Origin: Enterococcus hulanensis | GTDB taxonomy: Bacteria > Bacillota > Bacilli > Lactobacillales > Enterococcaceae | Direction of reading: 5' to 3' | Assembly: GCF_005405485.1 (NCBI RefSeq) | Contig: NZ_BJED01000007.1 | Span: 124,001-188,000 of the forward strand | DNA: 64,000 nucleotides | Part shown: positions 21,205-29,202 of the stretch, piece after piece | How positions within the stretch are numbered: the first letter of the stretch is position 1 | Layout: each line of letters starts with the position of its first letter | Notes under the pieces: generated by a model | Databases searched by the model: none | Seen by the model: only the letters and a program-made list of their open reading frames with translations | What the model was told of the DNA's origin: nothing | Translations under genes and position numbers: made by a program

Positions 21205-21739
21205 CTGTACCAAATCGATTCAATGGCCAAAATACAAACTTCACATCTGCCATGATATCCTTTTCTTGAATCATACCAATAATCCGGCTATCTTTTGAGA
21301 TGCGACGATTATCACCTAGAACAAATAACTGGCCCTTGGGAACCTTCTCAGTACCAGATAACTCATTCAAATTAAAGTCATAAGTCAATGGCTGGCCATC
21401 AGTCAATTCACCTTTAAATTCATCTAAATAAGGTTCATCGTATTTTTTTCCATTAATATAAAGCTCATCATTTTTATATTCCACAGTGTCTCCTGGCAAG
21501 CCGATGACTCGTTTAATATAATTCTTTCCCTCATCGTCTGGTGCTGGGAAAGTCACGATGTCGAAGCGCTTGACCTCCGTATTTTTCAAAGCAATGACAC
21601 GTTCGCCATCGATCAATGTGGGGTCCATTGAATCACCTTTGACCACTACCGGAGTAAAGACAAAATGGCGTAAGCCAATCAAAATCACTGCTAAGATTAA
21701 AAACCAAATAATTGATTTTCCTATTTCCTTTATATTCAT
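21197..21739 (-). CDS. lepB: Type I signal peptidase
   Basis: Membrane serine protease that removes signal peptides from exported proteins. One N-terminal transmembrane segment (about residues 8-28) is followed by the catalytic Ser37 in VVKGDSMDP and the general base Lys76 in YIKRVIGLPGD. The later box LFVLGDNRRISKDSR is also conserved. At 180 residues it is of the short Gram-positive type. The ATG at 21739 follows GGAGGC. It is a single-gene unit with its own terminator. Confidence 0.95.
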   Translation of the reverse strand: MNIKEIGKSIIWFLILAVILIGLRHFVFTPVVVKGDSMDPTLIDGERVIALKNTEVKRFDIVTFPAPDDEGKNYIKRVIGLPGDTVEYKNDELYINGKKYDEPYLDEFKGELTDGQPLTYDFNLNELSGTEKVPKGQLFVLGDNRRISKDSRIIGMIQEKDIMADVKFVFWPLNRFGTVD

Positions 21740-21924
21740 TTATGAGCCTCCATTTTACTGTTCATGCTTCTAGTTTATCATATTCCTAAACGTTTATTGA
21801 AAGGTATTCGTCTTCCCTTTAAAAAAAATTACTTTTCTGCGAGCATATTTCTTTTCTTACTTTTTGTAAGATGTTAAAGTAATCTCTGTAAGCAAGAACA
21901 AAACAAGAAAAGGTGGAAATTATT

Positions 21925-22521
21925 ATGTCTCAATTTTTAGACTCATTAAAAGATCGTCGCTCATATTACTCATTAGGACGTGACGTAAAATTAACAGAAG
22001 AAGAAATCACTGAATTAATTAAAGATAGTGTGAAAAACAGTCCAACCGCGTTTAACGCACAATCACCTCGGGCAGTCATTCTTTTTGGCGATGCGCACGA
22101 AAAATTATGGAACATCGTTGAGGAATCATTAAAACCATTAACTCCAGCAGAAGTTTTCCCAAATACACAAGCTAAGATCGCTGGCTTCCGCAGTGCTTAT
22201 GGTACTGTATTATTCTTCAAAGAAACTGACACAGTGAAAAACTTGCAAGAACAATTTGCATTATATGCAGACAACTTCCCTGACTGGGCTGAACAATCAA
22301 ACGGGATTGCAACTGCAAATACTTGGACTGCATTAACAGCTGCTGGTCTTGGTGCAAACTTGCAACATTATAATCCAGTTATTGATGATGCTGTTGCAGA
22401 GGAATGGGATATTCCTGCTAACTGGCAATTACGCTCTCAATTAGTCTTCGGTTCTAAAAATGGCGAAGCAAACGAAAAAGAATTTCTAGCTGATGACGAA
22501 CGTTTCCGCGTTTTCCATTAA
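21925..22521 (+). CDS. Nitroreductase family protein (Frm2/CinD-like)
   Basis: A 198-residue FMN-dependent nitroreductase of the Frm2-like subgroup, with KDRRSYYSLG at residues 9-18, PTAFNAQSPRAVILFG, and the closing region with ANTWTALTAAGLGANLQHYNP. The closest described relative I recognise is lactococcal CinD, a copper-induced quinone and nitro-compound reductase. The ATG at 21925 has AAAGGTGG upstream; a GTG at 21913 overlaps that site and is unlikely. It is monocistronic with its own terminator. Physiological substrate is unknown. Confidence 0.85.
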   Translation: MSQFLDSLKDRRSYYSLGRDVKLTEEEITELIKDSVKNSPTAFNAQSPRAVILFGDAHEKLWNIVEESLKPLTPAEVFPNTQAKIAGFRSAYGTVLFFKETDTVKNLQEQFALYADNFPDWAEQSNGIATANTWTALTAAGLGANLQHYNPVIDDAVAEEWDIPANWQLRSQLVFGSKNGEANEKEFLADDERFRVFH

Positions 22522-22536
22522 TCTAGTCATAAATTA

Positions 22537-22567
22537 AGCGATGTTGCAAAAGCAGCATCGCTTTTTT
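22537..22567 (+). terminator. Terminator after nitroreductase gene
   Basis: AGCGATGTTGC/GCAGCATCGCT stem with a four-base loop, followed by six T. Confidence 0.85.
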
Positions 22568-22590
22568 GTATTTAATCAGCTTTAGACAAA

Positions 22591-22620
22591 AAATAAGATG
22601 ACGTTTCCGCCATCTTATTT
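22591..22620 (-). terminator. Terminator overlapping the end of the next minus-strand gene
   Basis: AATAAGATG/CATCTTATT flanks an eleven-base loop; the right arm overlaps the stop codon at 22615-22617. A T-run follows on the minus strand. Confidence 0.65.
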
Positions 22621-23109
22621 ACCTTCTTTGTCTTCATCATCTTTGGTTAAAATTTCTAAAGTACTGCCCTCGTTGAGATGTGTCGAAAGAAAAACGACAA
22701 ATTCAGTCAACGAATAATCGAAGATCAAAATAGGTCCACGATGTTCTCTTCGGAAATAGTTCAGTTTAATCAAGCCGTTTTCTTCTTGAAATAAGACTAC
22801 GCGCTCGATCTCATTCAGCGGAATCCCGCGATTGTCTAAACTAAAAAGAATCAGACTGTCTTCAGTAAAGCCTTTTTTATCCAATAAAAAACTCAGCATA
22901 ACCAACGCAGCCAAAATCGTCTGGACTCGTCCGTTTAAATCTTGCCAACTAGTAAAACCAATCCATAAAATCAACAATGTTAAAAAAAGATAAAATGGAT
23001 ATTGTTTGCGCCGTTTAAAAACCGGAATAACAATGTCTCTGCGTGCCAATAGTAAAAACACATAAAGAACAATCGTAAAAATTCCCAATAACAATGTGAA
23101 TATATTCAA
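22615..23109 (-). CDS. Uncharacterised membrane protein with soluble C-terminal domain
   Basis: I do not recognise a named family. The 164-residue protein has three hydrophobic segments (about residues 3-22, 38-55 and 62-78). A predicted cytoplasmic part of about 85 residues follows, rich in beta-type sequence (SLDNRGIPLNEIERVVLFQ, then IKLNYFRREHRGPILIFDY), and may fold like a small PH domain. The tail is acidic (KDDEDKEGK). The gene follows the DUF2187-like gene by 12 bases on the same strand and probably shares its transcript. No functional residue can be named. Confidence 0.75.
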   Translation of the reverse strand: MNIFTLLLGIFTIVLYVFLLLARRDIVIPVFKRRKQYPFYLFLTLLILWIGFTSWQDLNGRVQTILAALVMLSFLLDKKGFTEDSLILFSLDNRGIPLNEIERVVLFQEENGLIKLNYFRREHRGPILIFDYSLTEFVVFLSTHLNEGSTLEILTKDDEDKEGK

Positions 23110-23121
23110 AAGAACCGCCTT

Positions 23122-23325
23122 CTAACTTGGAATGAAATTAGAATATTTTACCACAACCATGTTAGATTTGTCATCTCGCTGCTCTTTGTCAACTTCTTCG
23201 CATTGGTTAATGCGTACAACAGCGCAATTCGTCATCTTCGAAATTACTTCGCCTTCTACGCATTCCTCGAAACCAATCGGATGGCAACGATAATTTCTTC
23301 CAAGTTCAATTTCTTCTTCATTCAT
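23122..23325 (-). CDS. Small DUF2187-like (YkvS-like) protein
   Basis: A 67-residue soluble protein. The pattern LGRNYRCHPIGFEECVEGEV, then CAVVRINQ and NMVVVKYSNF, resembles the DUF2187/YkvS fold, a small beta-barrel of unknown function; the match is by eye and moderate. The ATG at 23325 follows GGAGGGC, better than the upstream start at 23349. It is first in a two-gene unit with the membrane protein downstream. Confidence 0.65.
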   Translation of the reverse strand: MNEEEIELGRNYRCHPIGFEECVEGEVISKMTNCAVVRINQCEEVDKEQRDDKSNMVVVKYSNFIPS

Positions 23326-23486
23326 GAGTAAGCCCTCCAGTATCGACATTCATTTGTTCGTCTAGCTTTTGGATCAATGTTATTCGCAATTATACCTAAG
23401 TCTGGAATGGTTTACAATCGAAATTTTCACTTCATTAGCAAAAAGACACCAAATCGGGTAAAATTATTTAAGAGGGGTGATATTTT

Positions 23487-24014
23487 ATGTCAAATTTTAT
23501 TGATTCAATCAAGAAGTACGGCTATTTGAGAAGTGCTTGTTATCTGATTCTGGGAATCGCTATCTTACTTTCGCCAAGAAGTGTTTTTAAAGGGATCGTT
23601 TACATCGTCTTCTTTTATTTACTAATTTTTGGTATTTTACAGATCGTTCGCGGCTTGAGAACGAAAAAATATACAGGCAATGTGGGCTTTGAGACTACTA
23701 GCGGAATCATGCGAGTCATTGTTGCTTTTGTTGTTCTTTGGTTTTCAAAAGGAATCATCAGTATTTTACCGATGTTCTTAGGTTTCATTATTCTAATTTT
23801 TGCAATTGGACAATTTATGCAGAGCTGGACTGCCAGAAGAAATGGTTTTCCCGTCACGGGCCAGATTATCTATAGTGCTCTGATGATCATTGCTGGAGTA
23901 TTCCTTTTGTTTAATCCATTTAGCAGCTTAATGATCCTCTTCCAGATTTTTGGTTTTCTATTAATTACGATGGCTATTTCAGAGTTTATTAATACTCGAC
24001 GTTTCAATCAATAA
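23487..24014 (+). CDS. DUF308/HdeD-type membrane protein
   Basis: A 175-residue protein made almost wholly of six hydrophobic helices arranged as three two-helix repeats, each with the pattern of HdeD/DUF308 (YLILGIAILLSPRSVFKGIV, then MRVIVAFVVLWFSKG, then SALMIIAGVFLLFNPFSSLM). In E. coli HdeD helps at high cell density in acid; no such role is shown for Gram-positive members. The ATG at 23487 follows GAGGGGTGA. It is apparently monocistronic, 60 bases ahead of an unrelated small gene. Confidence 0.8.
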   Translation: MSNFIDSIKKYGYLRSACYLILGIAILLSPRSVFKGIVYIVFFYLLIFGILQIVRGLRTKKYTGNVGFETTSGIMRVIVAFVVLWFSKGIISILPMFLGFIILIFAIGQFMQSWTARRNGFPVTGQIIYSALMIIAGVFLLFNPFSSLMILFQIFGFLLITMAISEFINTRRFNQ

Positions 24015-24074
24015 AAAATTGTTTCTATTATAAGAAACATTTATACTGAAGGTATCAAAAAGAGCGAGGTAATT

Positions 24075-24470
24075 ATGAACACAGCCAGTGAACTTTATCA
24101 TTTCACCAAAAAATACGATATTAACTACAATACGAATGAAAACAAAGGGACTCTATTGTTTAATCGTTTCGTACAAACATTTCCTAAGACCAATTTTTCC
24201 TTCGCCTTTATCGGCTTTCATAAGTATGTGAGTTTGAAAAAGCAAGAAGGTCTTACTGCTTATGGAATCTCTGGAAATATGCTGTATGCATTAAGCAAGC
24301 AAAAGTCGTACAAGTACAATCTTTATCAATGCAAAGAAATCAGTGGCAAAAAGAAACTAAATGGGATACGCTTAGCTTTGGTTTTTGATGCTGAAATTGT
24401 TAATATCAATCTAGGCTTTGCAGACGGCAACTTAGTTTTAGCTGCTTTGAAACAAGCAGGAAAAAAATAA
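24075..24470 (+). CDS. Uncharacterised small soluble protein (possible PH-like fold)
   Basis: Not recognised. The protein has 131 residues, no signal peptide and no membrane segment, and is lysine-rich (pI likely basic). The central block FAFIGFHKYVSLKKQEGLTA, then SGNMLYALSKQ and IRLALVFDAEIVNINLGF, looks like alternating strands as in short bacterial PH domains. The final FADGNLVLAALKQAGKK would be the closing helix. The ATG at 24075 follows GCGAGGT. It lies between the DUF308 gene and tRNA-Gln; no operon partner is clear. Confidence 0.65.
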   Translation: MNTASELYHFTKKYDINYNTNENKGTLLFNRFVQTFPKTNFSFAFIGFHKYVSLKKQEGLTAYGISGNMLYALSKQKSYKYNLYQCKEISGKKKLNGIRLALVFDAEIVNINLGFADGNLVLAALKQAGKK

Positions 24471-24484
24471 GCAAGCCGATTTAG

Positions 24485-24513
24485 TTGAAGAATAGAAAAA
24501 CTAGCGTTATAAT
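24485..24513 (+). promoter_or_regulatory. Promoter of tRNA-Gln
   Basis: TTGAAG (24485-24490), 17-base spacer, TATAAT (24508-24513), 15 bases before the mature tRNA 5' end. Confidence 0.8.
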
Positions 24514-24528
24514 TCTTTCTGTTCTTAG

Positions 24529-24600
24529 TGGGATATGGCCAAACTGGTAAGGCGCCTGACTCTGAATCAGGTAAGTGCAGGTTCGAGCCCTGCTATCCCA
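24529..24600 (+). tRNA. tRNA-Gln (anticodon CUG)
   Basis: A 72-base cloverleaf. The acceptor stem TGGGATA pairs with TATCCCA. The anticodon arm CCTGA-CTCTGAA-TCAGG gives anticodon CTG, reading CAG. The T arm GCAGG-TTCGAGC-CCTGC is canonical. The CCA end is not encoded. It stands alone between its own promoter and a strong terminator. Confidence 0.95.
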
Positions 24601-24605
24601 ATAGA

Positions 24606-24645
24606 AAAGGCTGCTGCTTCGAATTGAAGCAGCAGCCTTTTTTAT
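24606..24645. terminator. Bidirectional terminator tRNA-Gln/uspA
   Basis: AAAGGCTGCTGCTTC and GAAGCAGCAGCCTTT form a perfect 15-pair stem with a five-base loop and flanking T-runs on both strands. Confidence 0.92.
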
Positions 24646-24648
24646 TAT

Positions 24649-25080
24649 TTACGATTTTACAACCATCACGTTACAATTCGCATGATTTACTACATACGCT
24701 GTCGTTGAGCCAATCAAAGCTTGCTCTACTGCACCTCTGCCGGTTGCGCCAAGCATAATGAGATCGACTTGCTGTTCTAGCGCGTAATCAATAATTTTGC
24801 GTTTAGGATTTCCTGAATCGATTTTTGTTTCATAGTCAAATTTACTCACATTTGAATTGGCAATTAACTGTTCTAATTCAATTTCTGCATTATTCAGATG
24901 GAATTTTAGTGCATCGTTGATGAATGCTGGATCGCCGATTGAAAATTTATAATCGACAACAGTCAGGATAAAAAGTTTCGCTTCGTTCCGTTCCGCGACA
25001 TTTAGTGCTTCATTAAATGCATCGGTTGAAGCCGGCGAGCCATCTACGGCAACGAGTATTTTTTTGTAACTTTCTTTCAT
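24649..25080 (-). CDS. Universal stress protein (UspA family)
   Basis: A single-domain, ATP-binding type Usp of 143 residues. ILVAVDGSPAS begins the first strand and loop. The nucleotide-binding loop LGATGRGAVEQALIGSTTAY carries the G-2x-G-9x-GS/T pattern and is followed by NCNVMVV. The ATG at 25080 follows GGGAGG; a longer frame to 25149 is not supported. It is monocistronic, ending at the terminator shared with tRNA-Gln. Such proteins respond to stress in general; no partner gene narrows the role. Confidence 0.92.
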   Translation of the reverse strand: MKESYKKILVAVDGSPASTDAFNEALNVAERNEAKLFILTVVDYKFSIGDPAFINDALKFHLNNAEIELEQLIANSNVSKFDYETKIDSGNPKRKIIDYALEQQVDLIMLGATGRGAVEQALIGSTTAYVVNHANCNVMVVKS

Positions 25081-25230
25081 TGAAAACGCCTCCCTTATAT
25101 CCATTATAACGCAACTGTCTCTTTCTATAAAATTAAAGCCATCTCTCATTATTAGAAATTATTTCAAGTTATTTACCTAAGAAAAATAATTTTTTTAGTT
25201 TTTACCAAAATGTTTTTATGATAAAATAAA

Positions 25231-25292
25231 TTGAGCAACAACTTCCCCGCCAACTGGTATGCTTTTACCGTTGGAATTGTTGCTCTTTTTTA
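25231..25292 (+). promoter_or_regulatory. Orphan hairpin with terminator T-run upstream of azlC
   Basis: GAGCAACAA/TTGTTGCTC (25233-25241, 25277-25285) encloses a second stem CCAAC-GGTA/TACC-GTTGG with a six-base loop, and is followed by six T. It ends about 70 bases before azlC and follows no plus-strand gene. It could be a leader attenuator, the end of a short RNA, or a transcription insulator. Nothing else is seen between uspA and azlC apart from the azlC promoter. Confidence 0.6.
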
Positions 25293-25312
25293 TATCTCCT
25301 ATCCTCTTGTTT

Positions 25313-25341
25313 TTTTATTAGTTTTAGTCTAATATAATTAG
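25313..25341 (+). promoter_or_regulatory. Putative promoter of azlCD
   Basis: A TTGTTT box and a TAATAT box about 17 bases apart in AT-rich DNA just upstream of the azlC ribosome binding site. It lies after the orphan hairpin, so azlCD may be transcribed independently of it. Confidence 0.4.
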
Positions 25342-25363
25342 AACAAAATGAGAGGGTGAGTAT

Positions 25364-26074
25364 ATGGATAATCGCTTGACACAAACTTCTAGTTTTTCTG
25401 ATGGTGTCAGAGCCTGCCTGCCTACGATTATGGGGTATTTAGGAATCGGTATTGCAATGGGAATCGTTGGTAAATCTGCCCACCTTGCGATTTGGCAAAT
25501 ATTTTTGATGTCAACAATGGTGTATGCGGGCAGTGCCCAATTCATTTTATGCGGCTTATTGCTTTTGAGTGCACCAATTCTTTCTATTATATTTACAGTT
25601 TTTCTTGTTAATTTACGCCATCTCTTGATGAGTCTTTCTGTAGCCCATTATTTCAAAGAGGATTCTTTATTAAACGGAATCGCTATTGGGACATTGCTGA
25701 CAGACGAATCGTATGGTGTCTTGATGTCGACATTGGCCCAGGAGAAAAAAGTAACTACTAATTGGATGCACGGCTTAAATATCACCGCCTACCTTGTATG
25801 GATTCTTTCGACTGTACTTGGTGCTTTACTAGGAAATTTCATTCCTGATCCAACTATATTTGGTTTTGATTTTGCTTTGACGGCGATGTTTCTTGGGTTG
25901 TTTCTTTTTCAAGTACAGTTACCCTTGAAAAAACAACGTACCAAAACGGTGAAGATTTTAGCGGTTACGGCAATCAGTTTATTTGTATTGATGCGTTTTA
26001 CTTCCGCAGAACTTTCGGTTATTTTAGCGACTTTATTAGGTTGTCTGACGGGGGTGCTTAGTAAGGATGAGTAA
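25364..26074 (+). CDS. azlC: AzlC-type branched-chain amino acid exporter, large subunit
   Basis: Integral membrane protein of the AzlC/YgaZ family, the larger half of a two-part exporter for branched-chain amino acids and their analogues. Typical motifs are GVRACLPTIMGYLGIGIAMG at the N-terminus, MSTMVYAGSAQFI, and FLVNLRHLLMSLS. About seven hydrophobic helices span 236 residues. The ATG at 25364 follows AGAGGGTGAG. It overlaps azlD by eight bases, supporting a joint complex. In Bacillus, azlCD gives 4-azaleucine resistance. Confidence 0.92.
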   Translation: MDNRLTQTSSFSDGVRACLPTIMGYLGIGIAMGIVGKSAHLAIWQIFLMSTMVYAGSAQFILCGLLLLSAPILSIIFTVFLVNLRHLLMSLSVAHYFKEDSLLNGIAIGTLLTDESYGVLMSTLAQEKKVTTNWMHGLNITAYLVWILSTVLGALLGNFIPDPTIFGFDFALTAMFLGLFLFQVQLPLKKQRTKTVKILAVTAISLFVLMRFTSAELSVILATLLGCLTGVLSKDE

Positions 26075-26387
26075 CTATTATTATTTATTGATTCTTTTTG
26101 GCTGCGCCGTGGTGACATGGGTCCCTCGCGTATTACCATTTATCTTAACAAAAGCTATCACGTTGCCGCCGACTTTTGAAAAATTTTTGAGTTATTTGCC
26201 AATGACGATTTTAACCGCTTTATTGCTGCAAAGTTTGTTGAACTTTCAAACAGGCCGTTTCCCAACAGTGCGTTTTCCAGAGATTTTTGCTTGTATTCCA
26301 GCTTTGATCGTCGGCATTCGCACAAACGACCTGATGAAAATCGTTTTAACAGGTGTTCTTGGAATCGCTCTCTTACGGCTGCTTTAA
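26067..26387 (+). CDS. azlD: AzlD-type exporter small subunit
   Basis: A 106-residue membrane protein with four hydrophobic helices. AVVTWVPRVLPFIL near the N-terminus and FLSYLPMTILTALL are family features. It pairs with AzlC to form the exporter. It overlaps azlC by eight bases and starts with ATG after GGATGAG... in the azlC end. No terminator stem is obvious directly behind it. Confidence 0.9.
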   Translation: MSNYYYLLILFGCAVVTWVPRVLPFILTKAITLPPTFEKFLSYLPMTILTALLLQSLLNFQTGRFPTVRFPEIFACIPALIVGIRTNDLMKIVLTGVLGIALLRLL

Positions 26388-26474
26388 ATTACACCTGTTA
26401 TAGAGCTTATTTCTGGTTTTACTTGCATCGCTGATGTAATATATAACAAAACAATAGAAAAAGGAGTAACTCTC

Positions 26475-26693
26475 ATGAAAAAGATCGCTGGATATTTCTT
26501 TCAAAAGCCTTTAGTGTTAGAGGAAAAAAAATCTTTCGAAATCCATCTTCCAACGGACACTTTGTATGATGGGAACGAACCTATTTTGGAATCAGATCAA
26601 CGGATTCTATCTGAAATAGGAAAAAAGTATGAATGCCCACTAGACAGTCTTCATAGCTTTTTTGTTATTTCAGAAATCTCTGATGTCGGCTAA
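26475..26693 (+). CDS. Small unknown protein
   Basis: Not recognised. A 72-residue acidic protein (KKSFEIHLPTDTLYDGNEP, LESDQRILSEIGKKYECPL) without signal or membrane segment. Coding is supported by a good AAAAAGGAGTAA ribosome binding site, a plausible promoter just upstream (TTTACT, 16 bases, TATATA), and a strong terminator four bases after the stop. It stands alone between azlCD and the convergent glucosaminidase gene. Confidence 0.6.
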   Translation: MKKIAGYFFQKPLVLEEKKSFEIHLPTDTLYDGNEPILESDQRILSEIGKKYECPLDSLHSFFVISEISDVG

Positions 26694-26736
26694 AAAAAGG
26701 CTCTCGATGAAATTTTTCATCGAGAGCCTTTTTTTA
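26692..26736. terminator. Bidirectional terminator
   Basis: AAGGCTCTCGATGAAA/TTTCATCGAGAGCCTT is a perfect 16-pair stem with a two-base loop region, with A-run and T-run at the ends. Confidence 0.92.
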
Positions 26737-27993
26737 TTATTGTCCGTACCAACCAGTTCCTTCATTGCGCCAACCTTGTTTGATTAGGTTGTTGCGCTCG
26801 CTTTGCAGCAAGGTATAGTGATGGGCACCAGATTTTGCGTTTGGATTGTACAAACGGTAAAGTGGTTTGCTGCCACCGGAGTACCAGCTAACGCCTTCAT
26901 AACGCCAGCCGACTTTTACTAAATTATTTTTTTCAGCAACATTTGGTGTATAGTGATGGTCTCCGGCATTAGGATTATAAAGTCGGTACACAGGTGTGCC
27001 GCTTTTTGGTGCCTGCCAACCGATTCCTTCATAACGCCAGCCGGCTTTTTTAACTTTGTCACGTTCAGCCGTGCTCGCAGTGTAAAAATGCTCTCCGCTG
27101 TTCGGATTGTACAAACGGTACATCGCATTGGTCTGAACAGGGGCTGGAGTTGATCCGCCATTACTAGTGGTATCATATTGAGTAAGCTTGTACGTCTCAA
27201 TAACACTGTTTAGTGTTGATCCGTAAGTTGGTGCTGTTGCGTATCTTCCTGTTAAATAAGCCGTTGCATCTTTATATGATTTCGTGTTGCTCTTCCACGC
27301 GCCGGAATAATAGTAATTTCCTGATGAGAACGAAGTCTTTTTCAGTACTGTTACATTGTCACCTAATGATTCTTTGTAAGATGGATATTTTCTAAACTTC
27401 GCATCTACATAGTGCCAGCCTTCTTTTTGACTCCACTCCTGTGTTTTCATCGTAACTGATTGTCCGTTATACTCTCCCTTGATACCAAATAGATTGTAAT
27501 TCGGCGCTTTTGAAAGCGTACTGCTTCCCCAGCCGCTCTCAACGATCGCTTGAGCGATCATTACTGAAGCGTACAAATCGTTGGCACTGGCTAACGACTT
27601 AGCCGATGGAGCGATTTGATTGATGAATGCCTGCTGTGTACTCACACTCGATCGTGCAGCTCTAAAAGCAGGCGGTTCAATCGTAAATTCTTCAAATGGA
27701 ATTGGATGATGGAACTGCAGATTTCCCAGAGCGTCATACTCTACTTCATCTACCGCCATCGTCTCTTCAGCCTGCTCAGTCGAAGATGTGGTCGTCGTTT
27801 CAGCTTCCTTGTCAGCCTCTTCGGACGTATCTTGTGTTTTAGCTGATGTCTCAATAGAACTTGAAGATTCTACTATTGCAGAACTTTCTTGTGTACCCGT
27901 TGAATCAATTGTCTCTTCCCCATATGCAACAAGTGTTGAACTTCCTAAACTTCCCAACAACATTACGCTACATAGCAGTTTTTTATAATCCAT
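26737..27993 (-). CDS. Secreted glucosaminidase (GH73) with three DUF5648 repeats
   Basis: Exported cell-wall hydrolase. Residues 1-25 are a signal peptide. A Ser/Thr/Glu-rich linker follows to about 100. The GH73-type domain (about 120-270) has [12 protein letters not shown] with the likely catalytic Glu and [11 protein letters not shown]. Three C-terminal repeats of about 43 residues each begin YRLYNPN (DUF5648, as on many secreted hydrolases) and end with GW-EG-GWY; they probably bind the wall surface. The ATG at 27993 follows AGGGGGATG. A perfect palindrome lies just upstream (28010-28027). It is monocistronic. Confidence 0.9.
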   Translation of the reverse strand: MDYKKLLCSVMLLGSLGSSTLVAYGEETIDSTGTQESSAIVESSSSIETSAKTQDTSEEADKEAETTTTSSTEQAEETMAVDEVEYDALGNLQFHHPIPFEEFTIEPPAFRAARSSVSTQQAFINQIAPSAKSLASANDLYASVMIAQAIVESGWGSSTLSKAPNYNLFGIKGEYNGQSVTMKTQEWSQKEGWHYVDAKFRKYPSYKESLGDNVTVLKKTSFSSGNYYYSGAWKSNTKSYKDATAYLTGRYATAPTYGSTLNSVIETYKLTQYDTTSNGGSTPAPVQTNAMYRLYNPNSGEHFYTASTAERDKVKKAGWRYEGIGWQAPKSGTPVYRLYNPNAGDHHYTPNVAEKNNLVKVGWRYEGVSWYSGGSKPLYRLYNPNAKSGAHHYTLLQSERNNLIKQGWRNEGTGWYGQ

Positions 27994-28009
27994 GTCATCC
28001 CCCTCTAGC

Positions 28010-28027
28010 AACCATTAACTAATGGTT
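28010..28027. repeat. Palindrome before the glucosaminidase ribosome binding site
   Basis: AACCATTA-AC-TAATGGTT, eight-base perfect arms, between promoter region and ribosome binding site. It may be an operator or a 5'-UTR hairpin. The remaining AT-rich sequence to 28331 shows only the promoter of the next plus-strand gene. Confidence 0.55.
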
Positions 28028-28285
28028 ACATTTAACGCTTTTGGTCTTACCTCTCTCTATATAAAGTAACAAAAATTAATCAGAAAGTAAAACTATTTTA
28101 TTGAACTTTGAAAATCAAGAATGCTTTAATAACGCGTGTTTCTCAAATATTTCTGATTTTTTTAAATTAAAGAAAGTTTGAACTCGAAAAAAAGTGTAAT
28201 TATATATAAGCAAGTAGTTCAATAATTTTAAAAAGCCATTTTTTGATTAATAAAATCAGTCAATTCTCATTTTATTGTTATTTAT

Positions 28286-28311
28286 TGAGAGTTGTCAATC
28301 TGATATAATGA
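28286..28311 (+). promoter_or_regulatory. Promoter with extended -10
   Basis: TTATTG, a 16-base spacer and TGATATAAT (extended -10) lie just upstream of the small membrane protein gene at 28332. This is the only clear signal in the gap 28028-28331. Confidence 0.6.
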
Positions 28312-28331
28312 CCTACAAGGGAGGGAGCTTA

Positions 28332-28601
28332 ATGGATATTGGCGATGCCGTATCAAGCGTGATTTATTTGATATTCTTTTTCATGACGCTCATATACTTT
28401 TATTTATTCAAAAAGGATCGTGTTTTGATCCATTTATATTTCTCCTTGATTCCGACTTTTTTGTGTATTTATCTACTTATGAATTATCACCATACTCAAC
28501 CAGTTGAGGGAGCTTGGATGCTGGCGCTGCTGATGCTGATCTCATTAGTAACCTTTATGCTGTATTGGATAATCTATTCATTTTGGCATCGCAAAGAATA
28601 A
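28332..28601 (+). CDS. Small three-helix membrane protein, unknown
   Basis: Not recognised. Eighty-nine residues with three hydrophobic helices (about residues 7-27, 33-52 and 59-82) and a short HRKE tail. The ATG at 28332 follows GGGAGGG, much better than the upstream start at 28275, which would also run over the promoter. It is followed after 100 bases by another small membrane protein in the same direction. No motif suggests function. Confidence 0.65.
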   Translation: MDIGDAVSSVIYLIFFFMTLIYFYLFKKDRVLIHLYFSLIPTFLCIYLLMNYHHTQPVEGAWMLALLMLISLVTFMLYWIIYSFWHRKE

Positions 28602-28702
28602 TGCGTTCATTTCTAACCTTCACAAATAATTCGTAATTTTTTTTATTAGTTGTATGCTATAATAAACCTTGTCTATTCTAACCTATTCGAAGGAGCTTTG
28701 TT

Positions 28703-29020
28703 ATGGCGCTATTATTGACACTATTATTTGATCTTCTGATGATTGTTTTATTCTTATTCAGAATGGTTAGAGGAGATCAAATTACTTTTATCGTTAGCAT
28801 CGTTTTACAAGGATTGCTTTTTATTGATCTATTGGCGGTCGTACTTTTACGTCCATCTAAGCCTGAAATACCTGATGATATTCCAGTAGAAATGACTCGC
28901 AGACAATCACGCCGTTCGGCTAAGCCTGCGCGTGGCGGCTTTTTAGCTAAACTTTCCTGCATTGTCGCCTTGCTTATATTAGCCTACTATATTTACTCAG
29001 TTATCTACATCTTCATTTAG
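28703..29020 (+). CDS. Small membrane protein with basic loop, unknown
   Basis: Not recognised. A 105-residue protein with two N-terminal helices (about 2-20, 26-48), a cytoplasmic-type basic stretch (RRQSRRSAKPARGG), and one C-terminal helix. The ATG follows GAAGGAGC. A weak hairpin CATCGAC/TTGATG and T-run (29031-29055) behind it may terminate it. Confidence 0.65.
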   Translation: MALLLTLLFDLLMIVLFLFRMVRGDQITFIVSIVLQGLLFIDLLAVVLLRPSKPEIPDDIPVEMTRRQSRRSAKPARGGFLAKLSCIVALLILAYYIYSVIYIFI

Positions 29021-29081
29021 TTGTTTACGACATCGACATTTGTTGATGTTTTTTTATTTTGAAAGTAGCATATCCGATCAC

Positions 29082-29120
29082 AAAAAAAGTTATGTCTAAG
29101 ATTCCGACATAACTTTTTTT
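29082..29120. terminator. Bidirectional terminator
   Basis: AAAAAAAGTTATGTC/GACATAACTTTTTTT with a nine-base loop, between convergent transcription units. Confidence 0.85.
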
Positions 29121-29202
29121 CTATTGATATTTTCATCAAAGGGACAAGTTTAACTCTCTAGTTCATATAGTCCAAAGCATAAAAACTTGACGAAGTCTGC
29201 AA

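Noticed and set aside
29031-29055. Strong terminator after the 105-aa membrane protein gene
   Set aside because: The stem is short with a mismatch; kept only as a weak possibility in that gene's entry.
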